The notes: generated from the letters alone by a model not told the origin. A stretch of DNA of 64,000 nucleotides from Arthrobacter sp. MSA 4-2 (GCF_016405885.1 NZ_JAEKGC010000008.1:124001-188000), one strand, 5' to 3'; counted from the stretch's first letter, positions 45,777 to 54,801 are shown. Numbers and translations are program-made.

Positions 45777-47099
45777 TCAGCGGGAGGGTTTGGTGCTGGC
45801 GGTAAAGACGTCGCGTGGATGCTGGACGGCCTGGATTGAGACGATATCCCGGCCGAAAAGCGCGGCTCCGGTCCAGACAAGGAGTACCCGGATCTTTCGT
45901 TCCCAGGTGGGGACGGCCAGCACGTGGTAACCGCGGTGCATCACCCATGCGGGGAATCCCTTAATGATGATTCGCCGGAACTGGAAGACTCCCATGCCCA
46001 GGCCGAGGGTGGCGACGACCCCCAGGCTGCTGTGCCTGTACTGCCGCAGAGGCTCGCCTCGGAGGTCAGCGGCAAGGTTCTTGGCCAGGAGTTTGCCCTG
46101 TCGGACGGAGTGCTGCGCGTTGGGCACTGTTCGTGCACCCGGATGGGAGGACGCCAGGTCGGGGACCGAGGCATTGTCACCGGCTCCCCATGCTCCCTCA
46201 ATGGGGGAGTCGTCCGGGCCGACGCGGAGGTCCGCGCGGACCCGCAGGTAGCCACGTTCGTCGATGGGGAGGTCAGTGTGTGCTGCAACAACAGGATTGG
46301 CGGCATTTCCTGCTGCCCACACCAGCATGTCCGAGTCGTACTCCTTCCCGTCGGACAGGACGATGTGCCCGTCGATTGCGGACGTCAGCTGTGTGTTGAG
46401 GTGGATGGTCCCGCCTCGTTCGGTCAGATGACGCACGACCCAGCGGCCCGGGCCGTCGGTGACTTCGGGAAGAATCCGCTTGTTGGCCTCAATCAGGTGG
46501 AAATTGAGGTCCTCGCGCTCGATGCCGGGGTACGACTTCTCGAGGGTGTGCGCCAGCGAAAGGAGTTCTCCGAAAAGTTCCACTCCCGAGAAACCTCCGC
46601 CAACGACCGTTACCGTCAGTGCCTTGCGCCGCTCGGGTCCCATGGGCATGGTCGACGCGCGGTCGAATGCGGTCATCAGCTGATCACGGATCGCGACTGC
46701 TTCCTCCACCGTTTTCAGACCGATCGCGTAGTCAGCCACGCCCGGAATCGGGAAGACACGTGAGACAGCGCCTGCGGTGACCACCACAGTGTCGTAGTGA
46801 ATGGACTGTTCCAGCCCGCTGAGGGGCATGACGGTAGCAGTGCGGTGCGCGTGGTCGAGGCTCGTCACTGATCCTGCGATCACCGTCGTGCGCCGCAGAT
46901 GACGGCGAAGGGAGATCGCTACGTGGCGCGCCTCAACGGATCCTGCGGTAACTTCGGGAAGGAATGGTTGGTACGTCATGTAGGGGCGAGGATCGACCAC
47001 CGTAACCTCGGCCTCACCCTTGCGCAGGGACTTCTCAAGTTTCCATGCAGTGTAGAAACCCGCATACCCCGCGCCCACGATCAGAATCTTTTTCAACAT
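45777..47099 (-). CDS. ndh: Type II NADH dehydrogenase (NDH-2)
   Basis: This 440-residue flavoprotein has two dinucleotide-binding motifs: ILIVGAGYAGFYTAW at the N-terminus for FAD and VTVVGGGFSGVELFGE in the middle for NADH. WGAGDNASVPD near residue 300 is also typical. The C-terminal amphipathic part (IIIKGFPAWVMHRGYH) would anchor it to the inner membrane face. It transfers electrons from NADH to quinone without pumping protons. It precedes cytochrome b copy 2 and has an ECF41-type promoter just upstream of its start. Confidence 0.9.
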   Translation of the reverse strand: MLKKILIVGAGYAGFYTAWKLEKSLRKGEAEVTVVDPRPYMTYQPFLPEVTAGSVEARHVAISLRRHLRRTTVIAGSVTSLDHAHRTATVMPLSGLEQSIHYDTVVVTAGAVSRVFPIPGVADYAIGLKTVEEAVAIRDQLMTAFDRASTMPMGPERRKALTVTVVGGGFSGVELFGELLSLAHTLEKSYPGIEREDLNFHLIEANKRILPEVTDGPGRWVVRHLTERGGTIHLNTQLTSAIDGHIVLSDGKEYDSDMLVWAAGNAANPVVAAHTDLPIDERGYLRVRADLRVGPDDSPIEGAWGAGDNASVPDLASSHPGARTVPNAQHSVRQGKLLAKNLAADLRGEPLRQYRHSSLGVVATLGLGMGVFQFRRIIIKGFPAWVMHRGYHVLAVPTWERKIRVLLVWTGAALFGRDIVSIQAVQHPRDVFTASTKPSR

Positions 47100-47128
47100 C
47101 GTCTCCTGTCTGATGAGTCATCAGCTAA

Positions 47129-47155
47129 GACAGGAAGCAGCTCTGGTTTGTGACG
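47129..47155 (-). promoter_or_regulatory. ECF41-type promoter of the NDH-2/cytochrome b operon
   Basis: CGTCACA (47155-47149), 16 nt, TGTC (47132-47129), followed by TTA on the minus strand. The NDH-2 start codon is 30 bp downstream, matching the short leader of cytochrome b copy 1. Confidence 0.73.
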
Positions 47156-47388
47156 TATCCAAGGAAGAGGATGTGGTGCGCATCGTGCTCCTGACCGGAG
47201 CTCGGTGAAACGGCAACTCCTGTTCCACCCGGGAGCCCCATGGTCCAAATGGGTTGATTATGTTGGGCCAGTCCATAGTCAGGGGCGACATCACCGACCT
47301 GTTCGGAGCCGTACGACGCGGAATGCCGCCGACATGCACATGGTGAGGGCTGAGAGAACCCTGATCAGCCTCTGCCGGAAAAATTCAG

Positions 47389-47862
47389 TCATTTACCTGC
47401 CGCGGATCCGCCGCGCACCTTGCCTGCCTCATGTGCTTGCGGCAGGTTCGGTGCGGCGGCGGTTCGCTGGACGTTGCTCCGAATCCGGGCAACAAGTGTT
47501 GATGCCAGCATCGCCGTTCCAATTTCGAGGCCGATGACACCCAGAGTCTGTTCATTGGCCGCATCAGTTACCTGAGATGCCGCCGCTGACCCGTTTCCGT
47601 GGGAGTGGTCCGGCGGGGCCGACGTACCCGGTGCCAGCATGAGACCGGCATGCAGTACCGCCATCGACAATGCGGAGATCATGACTTGGTGAAGCACTGG
47701 TGTGGTCGGCCGGCGCCAAATATGCACCGCGCATGGAAGGCAGACCGCTACCATCACAATCATCAGCACGTTGAGCCACCATGGGTGGTGGCTGCCGATC
47801 TGCGACACGTGCATGACGCAGGACCCGGCGGTGGCGAGTGCGCAGAGCCGCCCGTGGAGCAT
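47389..47862 (-). CDS. Small membrane protein, function unknown
   Basis: This 157-residue protein has three or so hydrophobic segments (WWLNVLMIVMVAVCLPCAV, VMISALSMAVLHAGLML, GVIGLEIGTAMLASTLV) and a His-containing loop (SHHPWW, DHSHGN). No family was recognised. It begins 5 bp after the stop of the cupin gene and is surely co-transcribed with it, hence probably under ECF41-type control. The loop histidines could bind a metal, but that is a guess. Confidence 0.65.
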   Translation of the reverse strand: MLHGRLCALATAGSCVMHVSQIGSHHPWWLNVLMIVMVAVCLPCAVHIWRRPTTPVLHQVMISALSMAVLHAGLMLAPGTSAPPDHSHGNGSAAASQVTDAANEQTLGVIGLEIGTAMLASTLVARIRSNVQRTAAAPNLPQAHEAGKVRGGSAAGK

Positions 47863-47867
47863 CGCCG

Positions 47868-48281
47868 TTAGTGGGGCCGGGGCGCACGGAGGTCTTTGCG
47901 CTGCTCAAGTTCCTCGTCCGGGACAACGACGAGCATGGGCTGGCCCGGGGCGCAGAACATCGTCACCACGAACTTCGTTTCCCGGTCCAAGAGGTTGTTC
48001 CCGTCCTGGTAATGGATGACATCTCCGCCCGGTTCCCAGAAGGTTTCACCGGCTTTGACAACGCGCTGCGGCTCACCTTCCAGTTCAAAGACCATTTCGC
48101 CCTCGACGACGTACCCGTAGGCGGGACCGCTGTGCCGGTGCGGAGGGGATCCGATGCTTCCCGGCTTCAATGTGACCAGGATGGTCATCGCGTCGGCGCC
48201 GGTCGGGATCGGCGGGGCAGTCACTGCCGAAAGGACGTCGATAACTAACTGGCCTTCAAATTCATTCGATGTGTGCATCAT
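47868..48281 (-). CDS. Cupin-domain protein
   Basis: This 137-residue single cupin fold has motif 1 as PPHRHSGPAYGYVVEGE and motif 2 as AGETFWEPGGDVIH. The metal ligands are the two His and the Glu of motif 1 and the His of motif 2. The start at ATG 48281 (MMHTSNEF) follows a GAGGGA site; a longer upstream frame lacks similarity. Small cupins of this kind are sensors, dioxygenases or detoxifying enzymes. It is the first gene of a two-gene unit with the membrane protein, behind an ECF41-type promoter. Confidence 0.85.
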   Translation of the reverse strand: MMHTSNEFEGQLVIDVLSAVTAPPIPTGADAMTILVTLKPGSIGSPPHRHSGPAYGYVVEGEMVFELEGEPQRVVKAGETFWEPGGDVIHYQDGNNLLDRETKFVVTMFCAPGQPMLVVVPDEELEQRKDLRAPRPH

Positions 48282-48347
48282 GTCTTCCCTCGCTTTATGG
48301 ATGGAAGACCAGCTCCTGCGGAAGCAGCAGCCGGTCCTACTACTGAA

Positions 48348-48374
48348 GACCACGCAGGATTCGATTTTGTGACC
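48348..48374 (-). promoter_or_regulatory. ECF41-type promoter of the cupin gene
   Basis: GGTCACA (48374-48368), 16 nt, GGTC (48351-48348) on the minus strand, about 67 bp before the cupin start. It is the most diverged of the ten, with G at the first base of both boxes. Confidence 0.6.
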
Positions 48375-48591
48375 GTGCTTGGAGCCGGAACCGGGCGGAG
48401 CTCGGCAGGCCGGTCATGCAGGTGCTTCCTGGGCGCTTCGCCCACGGCCACCGGTATTTCGGGGCGGTTAACGACAACCGGGCAAGCTGAAATCAAAGCC
48501 GGCAATACTCCGTCCGGGGTTGGAGTCGAATGGTTCCCTCCCGAACAGACATCTGCGGACAGACCGGTATCACAGGGGCCCGAGGAGCGTC

Positions 48592-48948
48592 ATGAAAACC
48601 CCCATTGTTCCGTCATCGCAAATTTTCGATCACCCATGGACGCCCGAGCAATTGCTCGCCGTGTGTGAAGCAAGCCGGGTAGCACAGTCCCACAGTGACT
48701 ATGCACCCGCTGCCAGGGTGATATCCCGTCTCGCCGGAGCCGTCGATCTGCCCGGCATCCGTCGGATGGTCGCCGCGGTGATGGGAGGCACCGCGGGCAC
48801 CCACTACATCTGCGGTGCGCTGCAGGGTGCACACCTGGCAATCAGCCTGCCCAACCTCTTCACCGACCGTCAACTCCAACTGCTGCTGGGCCCACTCAGT
48901 GTCGCGCAAGGGCAGCACCAGACGGACAGGATGCTGATCGCCGCATAA
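48592..48948 (+). CDS. Hypothetical protein
   Basis: This 118-residue protein, probably cytoplasmic, starts at ATG 48592 with a good GAGGAGCG ribosome site. It contains RVISRLAGAVDLPGIRRMVA and THYICGALQGAHLAIS and has no membrane segment. No family was recognised. It stands between the cupin unit and the sigma remnant and has no ECF41-type promoter in view. Confidence 0.6.
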   Translation: MKTPIVPSSQIFDHPWTPEQLLAVCEASRVAQSHSDYAPAARVISRLAGAVDLPGIRRMVAAVMGGTAGTHYICGALQGAHLAISLPNLFTDRQLQLLLGPLSVAQGQHQTDRMLIAA

Positions 48949-49124
48949 GCCTCATGCTCAGCAACGCATGCTCATCCGTACCCGACCGGAAATCGGTGTG
49001 CTCAAAACGGCATTGGGTCCTTCTGTGGCCAACAGCCCAATCCACCGGCCCGCCATGCAACAACAGTGCGGGGCGGGCCCACCACCGACCGCAATCCACC
49101 CACCTTTACGAGAGTGGTCAAGAG

Positions 49125-49386
49125 ATGGAAGCCGAAAAGTCAACGGGCTGTTGGATCTGGACGGGGCGGTGGAGGCCTTCGAAGCAGTGCGTCCACGTCT
49201 GTTCGGCATCGCCTATCGCGTGCTGGGAAGCACCGCCGCGGCCGAAGACATTGTCCAGAACACGTGGATACGCTGGCAATCCACCGACCGGACCGTAGTA
49301 CGCCCCCCCAGGCATTCCTGGCAACCACCGCGACCGGGCTGGCCCTCAATGGTGCCACCTCCGACCGCTCCCGCCGGGAGACGTCT
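49125..49386 (+). pseudogene. Truncated, frameshifted ECF41 sigma factor gene
   Basis: The plus strand encodes DLDGAVEAFEAVRPRLFGIA, YRVLGSTAAAEDIVQNTWIR, WQSTDRTVVRPP. After a C-run near 49,305 another frame continues with AFLATTATGLALNGA and SRRETSLL. Together these match region 2 and the start of the linker of ECF41 sigma factors. A further frame change is needed to reach the ATG at 49,125. The gene stops at the WLPEP region, where the Clp_N gene begins on the other strand, so region 4 and the extension are lost. Confidence 0.75.
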
Positions 49387-49860
49387 TTACTGCGCGAGAG
49401 CTTCGAGGACGGCGCGGTCGACCCCGAGGCGTGCCAGGGCACGTGCTGTCGTGCCGTGTTCGAGTCGTGCAGCCGCTGCCAGGATATCGAGGGCAGCCAG
49501 CGGTGCGTGCCGTTTCTTCGCCCTGGTGCGGGCATCCTGGAACACCTCCTGGGCAGTCGCTGTGCTGCCCAGTGCACCTTTTGGTGCCTCGGTGATGGGT
49601 GGGGTCACCGCATCGAGGCCGATGGAGCTCAGTGCGTCAGCGTGCACTGCCAATACGGCATCACGGAAACGCTGGGTGTTCAGCGGGAGGGGTGCAAGCG
49701 CAGTGCGAAGATCGGAGTCATCGCGCTCCAGCGCGGCTATGACCAGGTGCTCGGCTCCTATCACCGGATCACCTAGCTGATGGGCAATGTGTTCGGCGGC
49801 CGTGAACAGCGAGTTCATGAAGGAGACGTCGGAGAGAGCAGTCTTGATGCCCATGATCAT
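49387..49860 (-). CDS. Clp N-domain (ClpN-type) protein
   Basis: This 157-residue protein consists of one Clp repeat domain (FTAAEHIAHQLGDPVIGAEHL, then APLAALDILAAAARLEHG), as found at the N-terminus of ClpA/ClpC and in free-standing adaptor-like proteins. There is no ATPase part. It follows a small HTH gene by 5 bp, a pairing common in actinobacteria, and is probably autoregulated through it. Likely roles are protein quality control or protease recruitment; its partner is unknown. Confidence 0.82.
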   Translation of the reverse strand: MIMGIKTALSDVSFMNSLFTAAEHIAHQLGDPVIGAEHLVIAALERDDSDLRTALAPLPLNTQRFRDAVLAVHADALSSIGLDAVTPPITEAPKGALGSTATAQEVFQDARTRAKKRHAPLAALDILAAAARLEHGTTARALARLGVDRAVLEALAQ

Positions 49861-49865
49861 CCCGT

Positions 49866-50099
49866 TTAGTTGTTGACGGATCGGTTGTTGAGGGATCGGC
49901 GATTTCCGGGGGATAGGCGTTTGTGTGCCGCTTGCGCGCTCTGATCGAGCGCACCGCCGATCTGCGCCCAGGTCCAGCCCTGGGCGAGGGCTTCGTCGAC
50001 CGCGGCACGTTCCAGGGATGCTGCGAGCCGCCGCAGGGCGACGACTGCAGCGAGAGCATCCGCCGGTTGATCGGGCGGAGGGGGCGTCGTGAGTTCCAC
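49866..50099 (-). CDS. Small helix-turn-helix protein
   Basis: This 77-residue protein has a C-terminal HTH-like segment (EALAQGWTWAQIGGALDQSA) followed by a basic tail. The start GTG at 50099 has no recognisable ribosome site, and the upstream operator-like palindrome begins 3 bp away, so the mRNA may be leaderless. It probably regulates itself and the Clp_N gene downstream by binding the two boxes upstream. Confidence 0.75.
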   Translation of the reverse strand: MELTTPPPPDQPADALAAVVALRRLAASLERAAVDEALAQGWTWAQIGGALDQSAQAAHKRLSPGNRRSLNNRSVNN

Positions 50100-50101
50100 G
50101 C

Positions 50102-50144
50102 TATCAACTTATGTTGATACCAGAAACGTGTCAACTTTAGTTGA
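50102..50144 (-). promoter_or_regulatory. Two palindromic boxes upstream of the HTH/Clp_N operon
   Basis: Box 1 (50102-50119) is TATCAAC-TTAT-GTTGATA and box 2 (50131-50144) is TCAAC-TTTA-GTTGA. They share TCAAC-N4-GTTGA, with centres about 27 bp apart. The position at the start of the HTH gene fits operators for its own product. Confidence 0.65.
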
Positions 50145-50299
50145 TGGGCACTCGGCCGCAACCTGTACACGTCCAGCCCGGCCTTTTGCCCGTCTGCCAG
50201 CTGTCTCGTCAAACGATCCGATGAGCCGACGGACGGGAGATCTAGCGCTGGACACTGTCAGTTCGGAGAGCGGGTCCCCAGGAAAGGCATCTGGTGGCG

Positions 50300-50900
50300 G
50301 TGTGGACCCAGTCCACACCCTGGGCCGCGGACTGGGCCGTACCGGTGCCGGACTGGGCCGGATTGCGGATGTTTGCGGGGGAGCGGCGGATTTCCGGGGC
50401 CTGGAGTCCGGTTCGAGTCCCACTTCGAGCACATGTTTCCCCTAATCAGAGGCCCTTTTGCTCTCGGACTGTGGACAGCCGGCCCGATTCTGCGGTCCGG
50501 GTGCCGGTTCTGGTGGCTGAGTTGGAGTTTTCGGGGGCTGGGTGCCGCCTTTCTGTCGCGAAGCCCGGGTTGGGCGTTCCTACTACTTCATGGAGGAGCA
50601 GCGGGGTAGCTGCATGACTTCGGTGAAAGTTTTTCGACCTAGCCATCCCCCTGGCCGAGCGGCTCAGGCGAAGCAGTAACTGAGAGTTAACGGCCCGTGA
50701 GCACCATCACCGCGGGCGAACGTACATTGCGGCGACTTCCGGTCTGCTCGCAGGCGGCTACAGAGACACAGAAGGCGGCCTCGTGGGACCGGGGGGGCCG
50801 GCCCTTCGACGCCGTCAAAGGACAAGCGGCCCCGGACACCTCCGTCTGACCGAGAGTCAGGCACACCGGGGGCGCCCCATCCGGATCTCCTCCGTGACGA
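50300..50900 (+). repeat. Dispersed repeat copy R2
   Basis: This is the longest well-preserved copy. It has the palindrome GTGTGGAC-CCA-GTCCACAC (50300-50318), the GGGCCGTACCGGTGCCGGAC segment and the tRNA-3'-like core at 50407-50432 (one base different, CGAGCACA). The shared tail includes ACTACTTCATGGAGGAGCAG (about 50,580-50,600), a GAGCACCATCACCGC block and a GACACAGAAGGCGGCC block. No coding function is apparent. The LuxR-type regulator begins just downstream on the other strand. Confidence 0.8.
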
Positions 50901-51029
50901 TCCGCAAGGTCCCTAAAGGACAGGCTGAAACGCGGTTCCCCCACTCTTGCGCTCCCTGAACGAGTGAGTGCACGGTTCGCCTACGGAGGAATTTTCCAGG
51001 CTTAGAGGAGGCACCCTTCCTGCACTTCG

Positions 51030-53840
51030 CTACGGGGCTGGGCGGTATACGGTCGGCAAAGATGACCGGAGCTCCGCACGGCACGTGATACCGAGCCTCA
51101 CAAAAATGTTGCGCAGATGCCACTCCACTGTCTTGGGACTAATGAAAAGCGCTGCGCCGATCTGAGAGTTGGTTAGCCCCTGCGCAGCGAGCCGGGCGAT
51201 GGCGGCTTCCTGGGGCGTCAGCTTTGCGGATGCCTCAGCCGTACGTTTGGGCACCTTCTCTCCGGTGGCCAGGAGTTCCCGGCGCGCTCGCCCGGCGAAT
51301 GCGTCCATCCCCATTTCACCGAATGCCTCATGTGCAGTTCGGAGTGGGGATCTTGCGTCGCCGCGGCGGCCCTCCCGGCGCAGCCATTCGCCGTAGAGGA
51401 GCCGCACGCGCGCAAGCTCCACCCGCATTCTGGTTTGAGTGAGTCGTTCAATTCCTTCGCGGTAGAGGTTCTCCGCCGCCGCGCCTTCCTGCAGCAAGGC
51501 GCGCCTGCTCGCCTCGACCCCGAGCGCCCAATCGGTACCGCTAGCGCATGCCATCATGGAGAGCCGCTCCAGTCCGACCTCTGCGACGCTGATTTCACCG
51601 CTGCGCACCCCTGCCTCCACTACCTCAGCCAGGGCCCACTGAGGTGGACCGAGTTCGAGTGGATTTTCGGCAGCCTCTCGAGCCGCTTGCAATGCCTCCC
51701 GGTACCGGCCGAGGCCGTTGCACAGCACGGCGCGGGCCCAACTGGCCATGCTCAGTCCAACGCCCTCGCCGCGGGTGCGCAAGTGATCCAGCCAGTCCCG
51801 CATTGGTGGCTCGGCCAGCTCAGGGTGCCCGCGCATTGCGAGCAACCCTACCTCTCCGTAGGGCGCAAGCGTGCTCTTTACCACCTCGCTTACTGATTGC
51901 ATTTCGTCGACTAGGGACGCTGCCGCCGCTAAGTCACCTGTAAAGAGGTGCACGAGAATACGGGTGACCAGAGCCGGGTGCAGGGCACTGGGAACGCCGG
52001 TGTCGCGAGCAATCTGCAGATAGCGGCAGCTGAGGACATCCCAGTCGACGTCATCCCACAGGGAAGCGGCCGTTGCCGCCGCAATGCTGGCGAAGCCCAG
52101 CGCCTCATCGAGCGTGAGCTCCTCAGAAGCGAACGCGTGCACTGCGCGGTGAGAGAGCGCCACCGCAGGCGGGTACCCTTCCGTGAAGCGCACGGCCAGT
52201 GCATCGAGGAGCGCGTCGCGTTTGTATGGAGCCTTCGGCGACTGTGCACCCCGAATGGCCTCGGCCACTTCGCGTGTGCCGGGTCCGGAGGCGAGGCGCC
52301 CGAGGTACAGCGCAATGGTCAGGGCCTCGAGGTAGGCATCCCGAGCGAGACGAGTGTCTAATGGTTCGAGCCGCCGAGCGGCGGTCATGAGCAGTGGCAG
52401 TGCTGTATTGCCATGGCTTCCTGCAAACAAGCATTTCCCCCGCATCAGATCAACTTTCGCCCGTTCGCCCTCGGCCAGCGGCCCCTGCTCGGCCGCTCCC
52501 AGGAGGGACGGAACGTCCTCAAACTGGCCGGCTTGCACTTTCGCTTGGGCGGCGTTTAGGCACCGCCGAACTCGTTGGGCTCGGTCTACCGTCAGAGCGG
52601 CGGATCGTTCAAGAAACATGGCCCTGGCCGCAAGACCGCCGTGCAACTGCGCACGTCCGGCCAAACCCTCGAGGTCCGAAGCCACGGCATCATCCGGACC
52701 AACAGCGGCACAGGCCCGATGCCAGGCTCGACGGTCCGGATCCACCTCGGGATCTGTGACATCTGCGAGCACCTGGTGTGCCTTTCGTCGTTGACCGGGG
52801 GATGCCGCATGGTAGACGGCGGAGCGGACGAGAGGGTGCCGAAACCGCACGCCGTCGCCCAGCGCGATCAGACCGTCGGCCTCCGTCGCCATTACGGCGT
52901 CGGCTCCGATGCGGAGCCGCTCCGCGGCTCTCAACAGCAATCGAACATCGCCGAGCGGCTCCGTTGCGGCTGTCAGGAGCAATTGTTGGGTCTGTGGGGG
53001 AAGCGGTTGCACTCGGCGCAGAAATCCTCGCTCGAGGCGTTGGCTTCGGGGCGTGGTGCTGTGGCTGCGATCGTGCCAGAAGGTCAGCTCTGCCCCTGTG
53101 CACCCCCTTGGCAGTTCGACCAGAGCCAGCGGATTTCCGCGGCTCTCGGCCACAATGCGATCGCGCACCCGGGGATCCATTGGACCTGAAACGACGGTGT
53201 CTAAAAGAACAGCCGCGTCGGCGCTGTCCAAGCCTTCGATCGTGAGCTCCGGCAGACCGAGAAGCCCCGGCCTGTCGGTCGGGTCCCGAACGGCGAACAC
53301 CATGGCCACTGGTCCGGTCGCGAGCCGGCGGGCGACGAACTCCAAGGCCTGCGCTGAGGCGGCGTCCAGCCAATGGACGTCGTCCGAGCAGCAGGCGAGC
53401 GGGCGCTTCTCGGCCGCCTCCGAGAGTAGGGTCAACACAGCGAGGCCCACGAGAAAGCGATCAGGCGCACTGCCGGACCTCAGCCCGAACGCCGATTCAA
53501 GCGCTGCTTGCTGTGGGGCAGGCAGTCTGTTCAAGTGACCAAGGAACGGAATGCACAGTTGGTGCAGGCCGGAATACGCCAAATCCATTTCTGATTCGAC
53601 GCCCGCCAGACGAGCCACTAGGAAGTCCGTGGCTCGCTCACAAAAATCGTCAAGCAAGGCGCTCTTGCCTATGCCGGCTTCGCCGCGTAGAACGAGAACC
53701 CCACCGCGTCCGGCCCGCGCAATCGCCAAGAGCTTGCTGAACTGGGCACTTTCACGTTGTCGGCCCACTAGTCCTGGCCGAGACTTCAGGTTGGGCATGT
53801 CGTACCACTGTTTTGGACCATCGGAACGCACGCGTGACAT
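51030..53840 (-). CDS. Large ATP-binding LuxR-family (LAL) regulator
   Basis: This 936-residue protein has an N-terminal AAA-type ATPase (LVLRGEAGIGKSALLDDF Walker A near residues 50-67 and the DDVHWLDAAS Walker B region). A long helical, TPR-like middle follows, then a C-terminal LuxR HTH (AAIARLAAQGLTNSQIGAA, ISPKTVEWHLRNIFVRL). Such LAL regulators act on pathways of transport, catabolism or secondary metabolism. No adjacent target is co-directional; the VOC and epoxide hydrolase genes are divergent, about 500 bp away. Size and layout are typical. Confidence 0.9.
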   Translation of the reverse strand: MSRVRSDGPKQWYDMPNLKSRPGLVGRQRESAQFSKLLAIARAGRGGVLVLRGEAGIGKSALLDDFCERATDFLVARLAGVESEMDLAYSGLHQLCIPFLGHLNRLPAPQQAALESAFGLRSGSAPDRFLVGLAVLTLLSEAAEKRPLACCSDDVHWLDAASAQALEFVARRLATGPVAMVFAVRDPTDRPGLLGLPELTIEGLDSADAAVLLDTVVSGPMDPRVRDRIVAESRGNPLALVELPRGCTGAELTFWHDRSHSTTPRSQRLERGFLRRVQPLPPQTQQLLLTAATEPLGDVRLLLRAAERLRIGADAVMATEADGLIALGDGVRFRHPLVRSAVYHAASPGQRRKAHQVLADVTDPEVDPDRRAWHRACAAVGPDDAVASDLEGLAGRAQLHGGLAARAMFLERSAALTVDRAQRVRRCLNAAQAKVQAGQFEDVPSLLGAAEQGPLAEGERAKVDLMRGKCLFAGSHGNTALPLLMTAARRLEPLDTRLARDAYLEALTIALYLGRLASGPGTREVAEAIRGAQSPKAPYKRDALLDALAVRFTEGYPPAVALSHRAVHAFASEELTLDEALGFASIAAATAASLWDDVDWDVLSCRYLQIARDTGVPSALHPALVTRILVHLFTGDLAAAASLVDEMQSVSEVVKSTLAPYGEVGLLAMRGHPELAEPPMRDWLDHLRTRGEGVGLSMASWARAVLCNGLGRYREALQAAREAAENPLELGPPQWALAEVVEAGVRSGEISVAEVGLERLSMMACASGTDWALGVEASRRALLQEGAAAENLYREGIERLTQTRMRVELARVRLLYGEWLRREGRRGDARSPLRTAHEAFGEMGMDAFAGRARRELLATGEKVPKRTAEASAKLTPQEAAIARLAAQGLTNSQIGAALFISPKTVEWHLRNIFVRLGITCRAELRSSLPTVYRPAP

Positions 53841-54348
53841 TCAGTGCGGTCAATTTTGAGGGTGTAGCAAGAAGTCCCTCACAAACCGACACCGGACGTC
53901 GGTGTGGGAGATCGAGGCGAGGTTCCACCTCGTGAGCTCATGGCTGGGGTTTACCTGGGAAGCGTTCTTCGTCCGCGCAGCTAACCGAATTTTACGCCCC
54001 CCGCAGATCCTTCCTCAAGCGGTTGGCGGCCCCATCAGTGGGGCAATGAACCCTCACAAGTAGGCCCGGCGAGCGGCGGGTGATCGGCCTGTGATCCCTA
54101 GCTCGTCCGTTTGTGCAAGAGTAAAATCAACTCTAGGGCCACGGACAAGTCGCCCTCCTGTAACAGGGTGCGGTGGAAGGACCGGTCGCCGACCTTTATC
54201 CCATCTGCCACCCACGTCAGGGGCCCCCTACGACTGGTCACCTCGGGTTGAGCCCATTGACCAGCTATCGGGGCATCCCGATGGATCGGTACCCATCTGT
54301 GCCATATTCAGCAACTCGCAATGAACTCAGTCCGCAAAGGAGACAGAC
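53841..54348. other. Gene-free divergent intergenic stretch
   Basis: About 500 bp separate the LuxR-type regulator from the VOC gene and probably hold both promoters. An imperfect repeat (ACCGAC, later GTCGGT, near 53,890) lies upstream of the regulator. No supported reading frame was found. Confidence 0.4.
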
Positions 54349-54801
54349 ATGCTTGGCACGCCTGAAGAACTTCCCATGAAGCTGGAGGTCGTCGTTATCC
54401 CGGTCGCTGATGTAGACCGCGCACTAAGCTTCTATAAGTCCCTTGGGTGGCGGCTCGATACCGACCTCGAGGCCGGCCCGGAGTTTCGAGCCGTGCAGTT
54501 CACACCGCCCGGATCGGAGTGCTCGATTCATTTCGGCCGGGGGGTGACCTCATTGGCGCCTGGTTCCGTGCAAGGCACCTACCTTGTCGTCTCAGACATC
54601 AACCGGTCCCGAGCCGATTTGGTTAGCAAGGGCGTTGAGGTGAGCGAGGTCTTCCACACCCGTTACGACACTGGAGTCCCGGTACGAGTGGATGGCTACC
54701 CTGCAGATGGTGGCAGCTACGCCGCGCTCGCCACGTTCAGTGACCCTGATGGCAATGGGTGGCTGCTGCAGGAGGTCAAGGAGCGGCTACCCGGGCGGTG
54801 A
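54349..54801 (+). CDS. VOC-family (glyoxalase-like) protein
   Basis: This 150-residue single-chain vicinal oxygen chelate protein has paired beta-alpha-beta modules: VVVIPVADVDRALSFYKSLG first, and ATFSDPDGNGWLLQEV at the end with the usual Glu. An AAGGAGAC ribosome site supports ATG 54349. Members are glyoxalases, dioxygenases or resistance proteins; the substrate cannot be given. It precedes an epoxide hydrolase by 190 bp on the same strand. Confidence 0.87.
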   Translation: MLGTPEELPMKLEVVVIPVADVDRALSFYKSLGWRLDTDLEAGPEFRAVQFTPPGSECSIHFGRGVTSLAPGSVQGTYLVVSDINRSRADLVSKGVEVSEVFHTRYDTGVPVRVDGYPADGGSYAALATFSDPDGNGWLLQEVKERLPGR

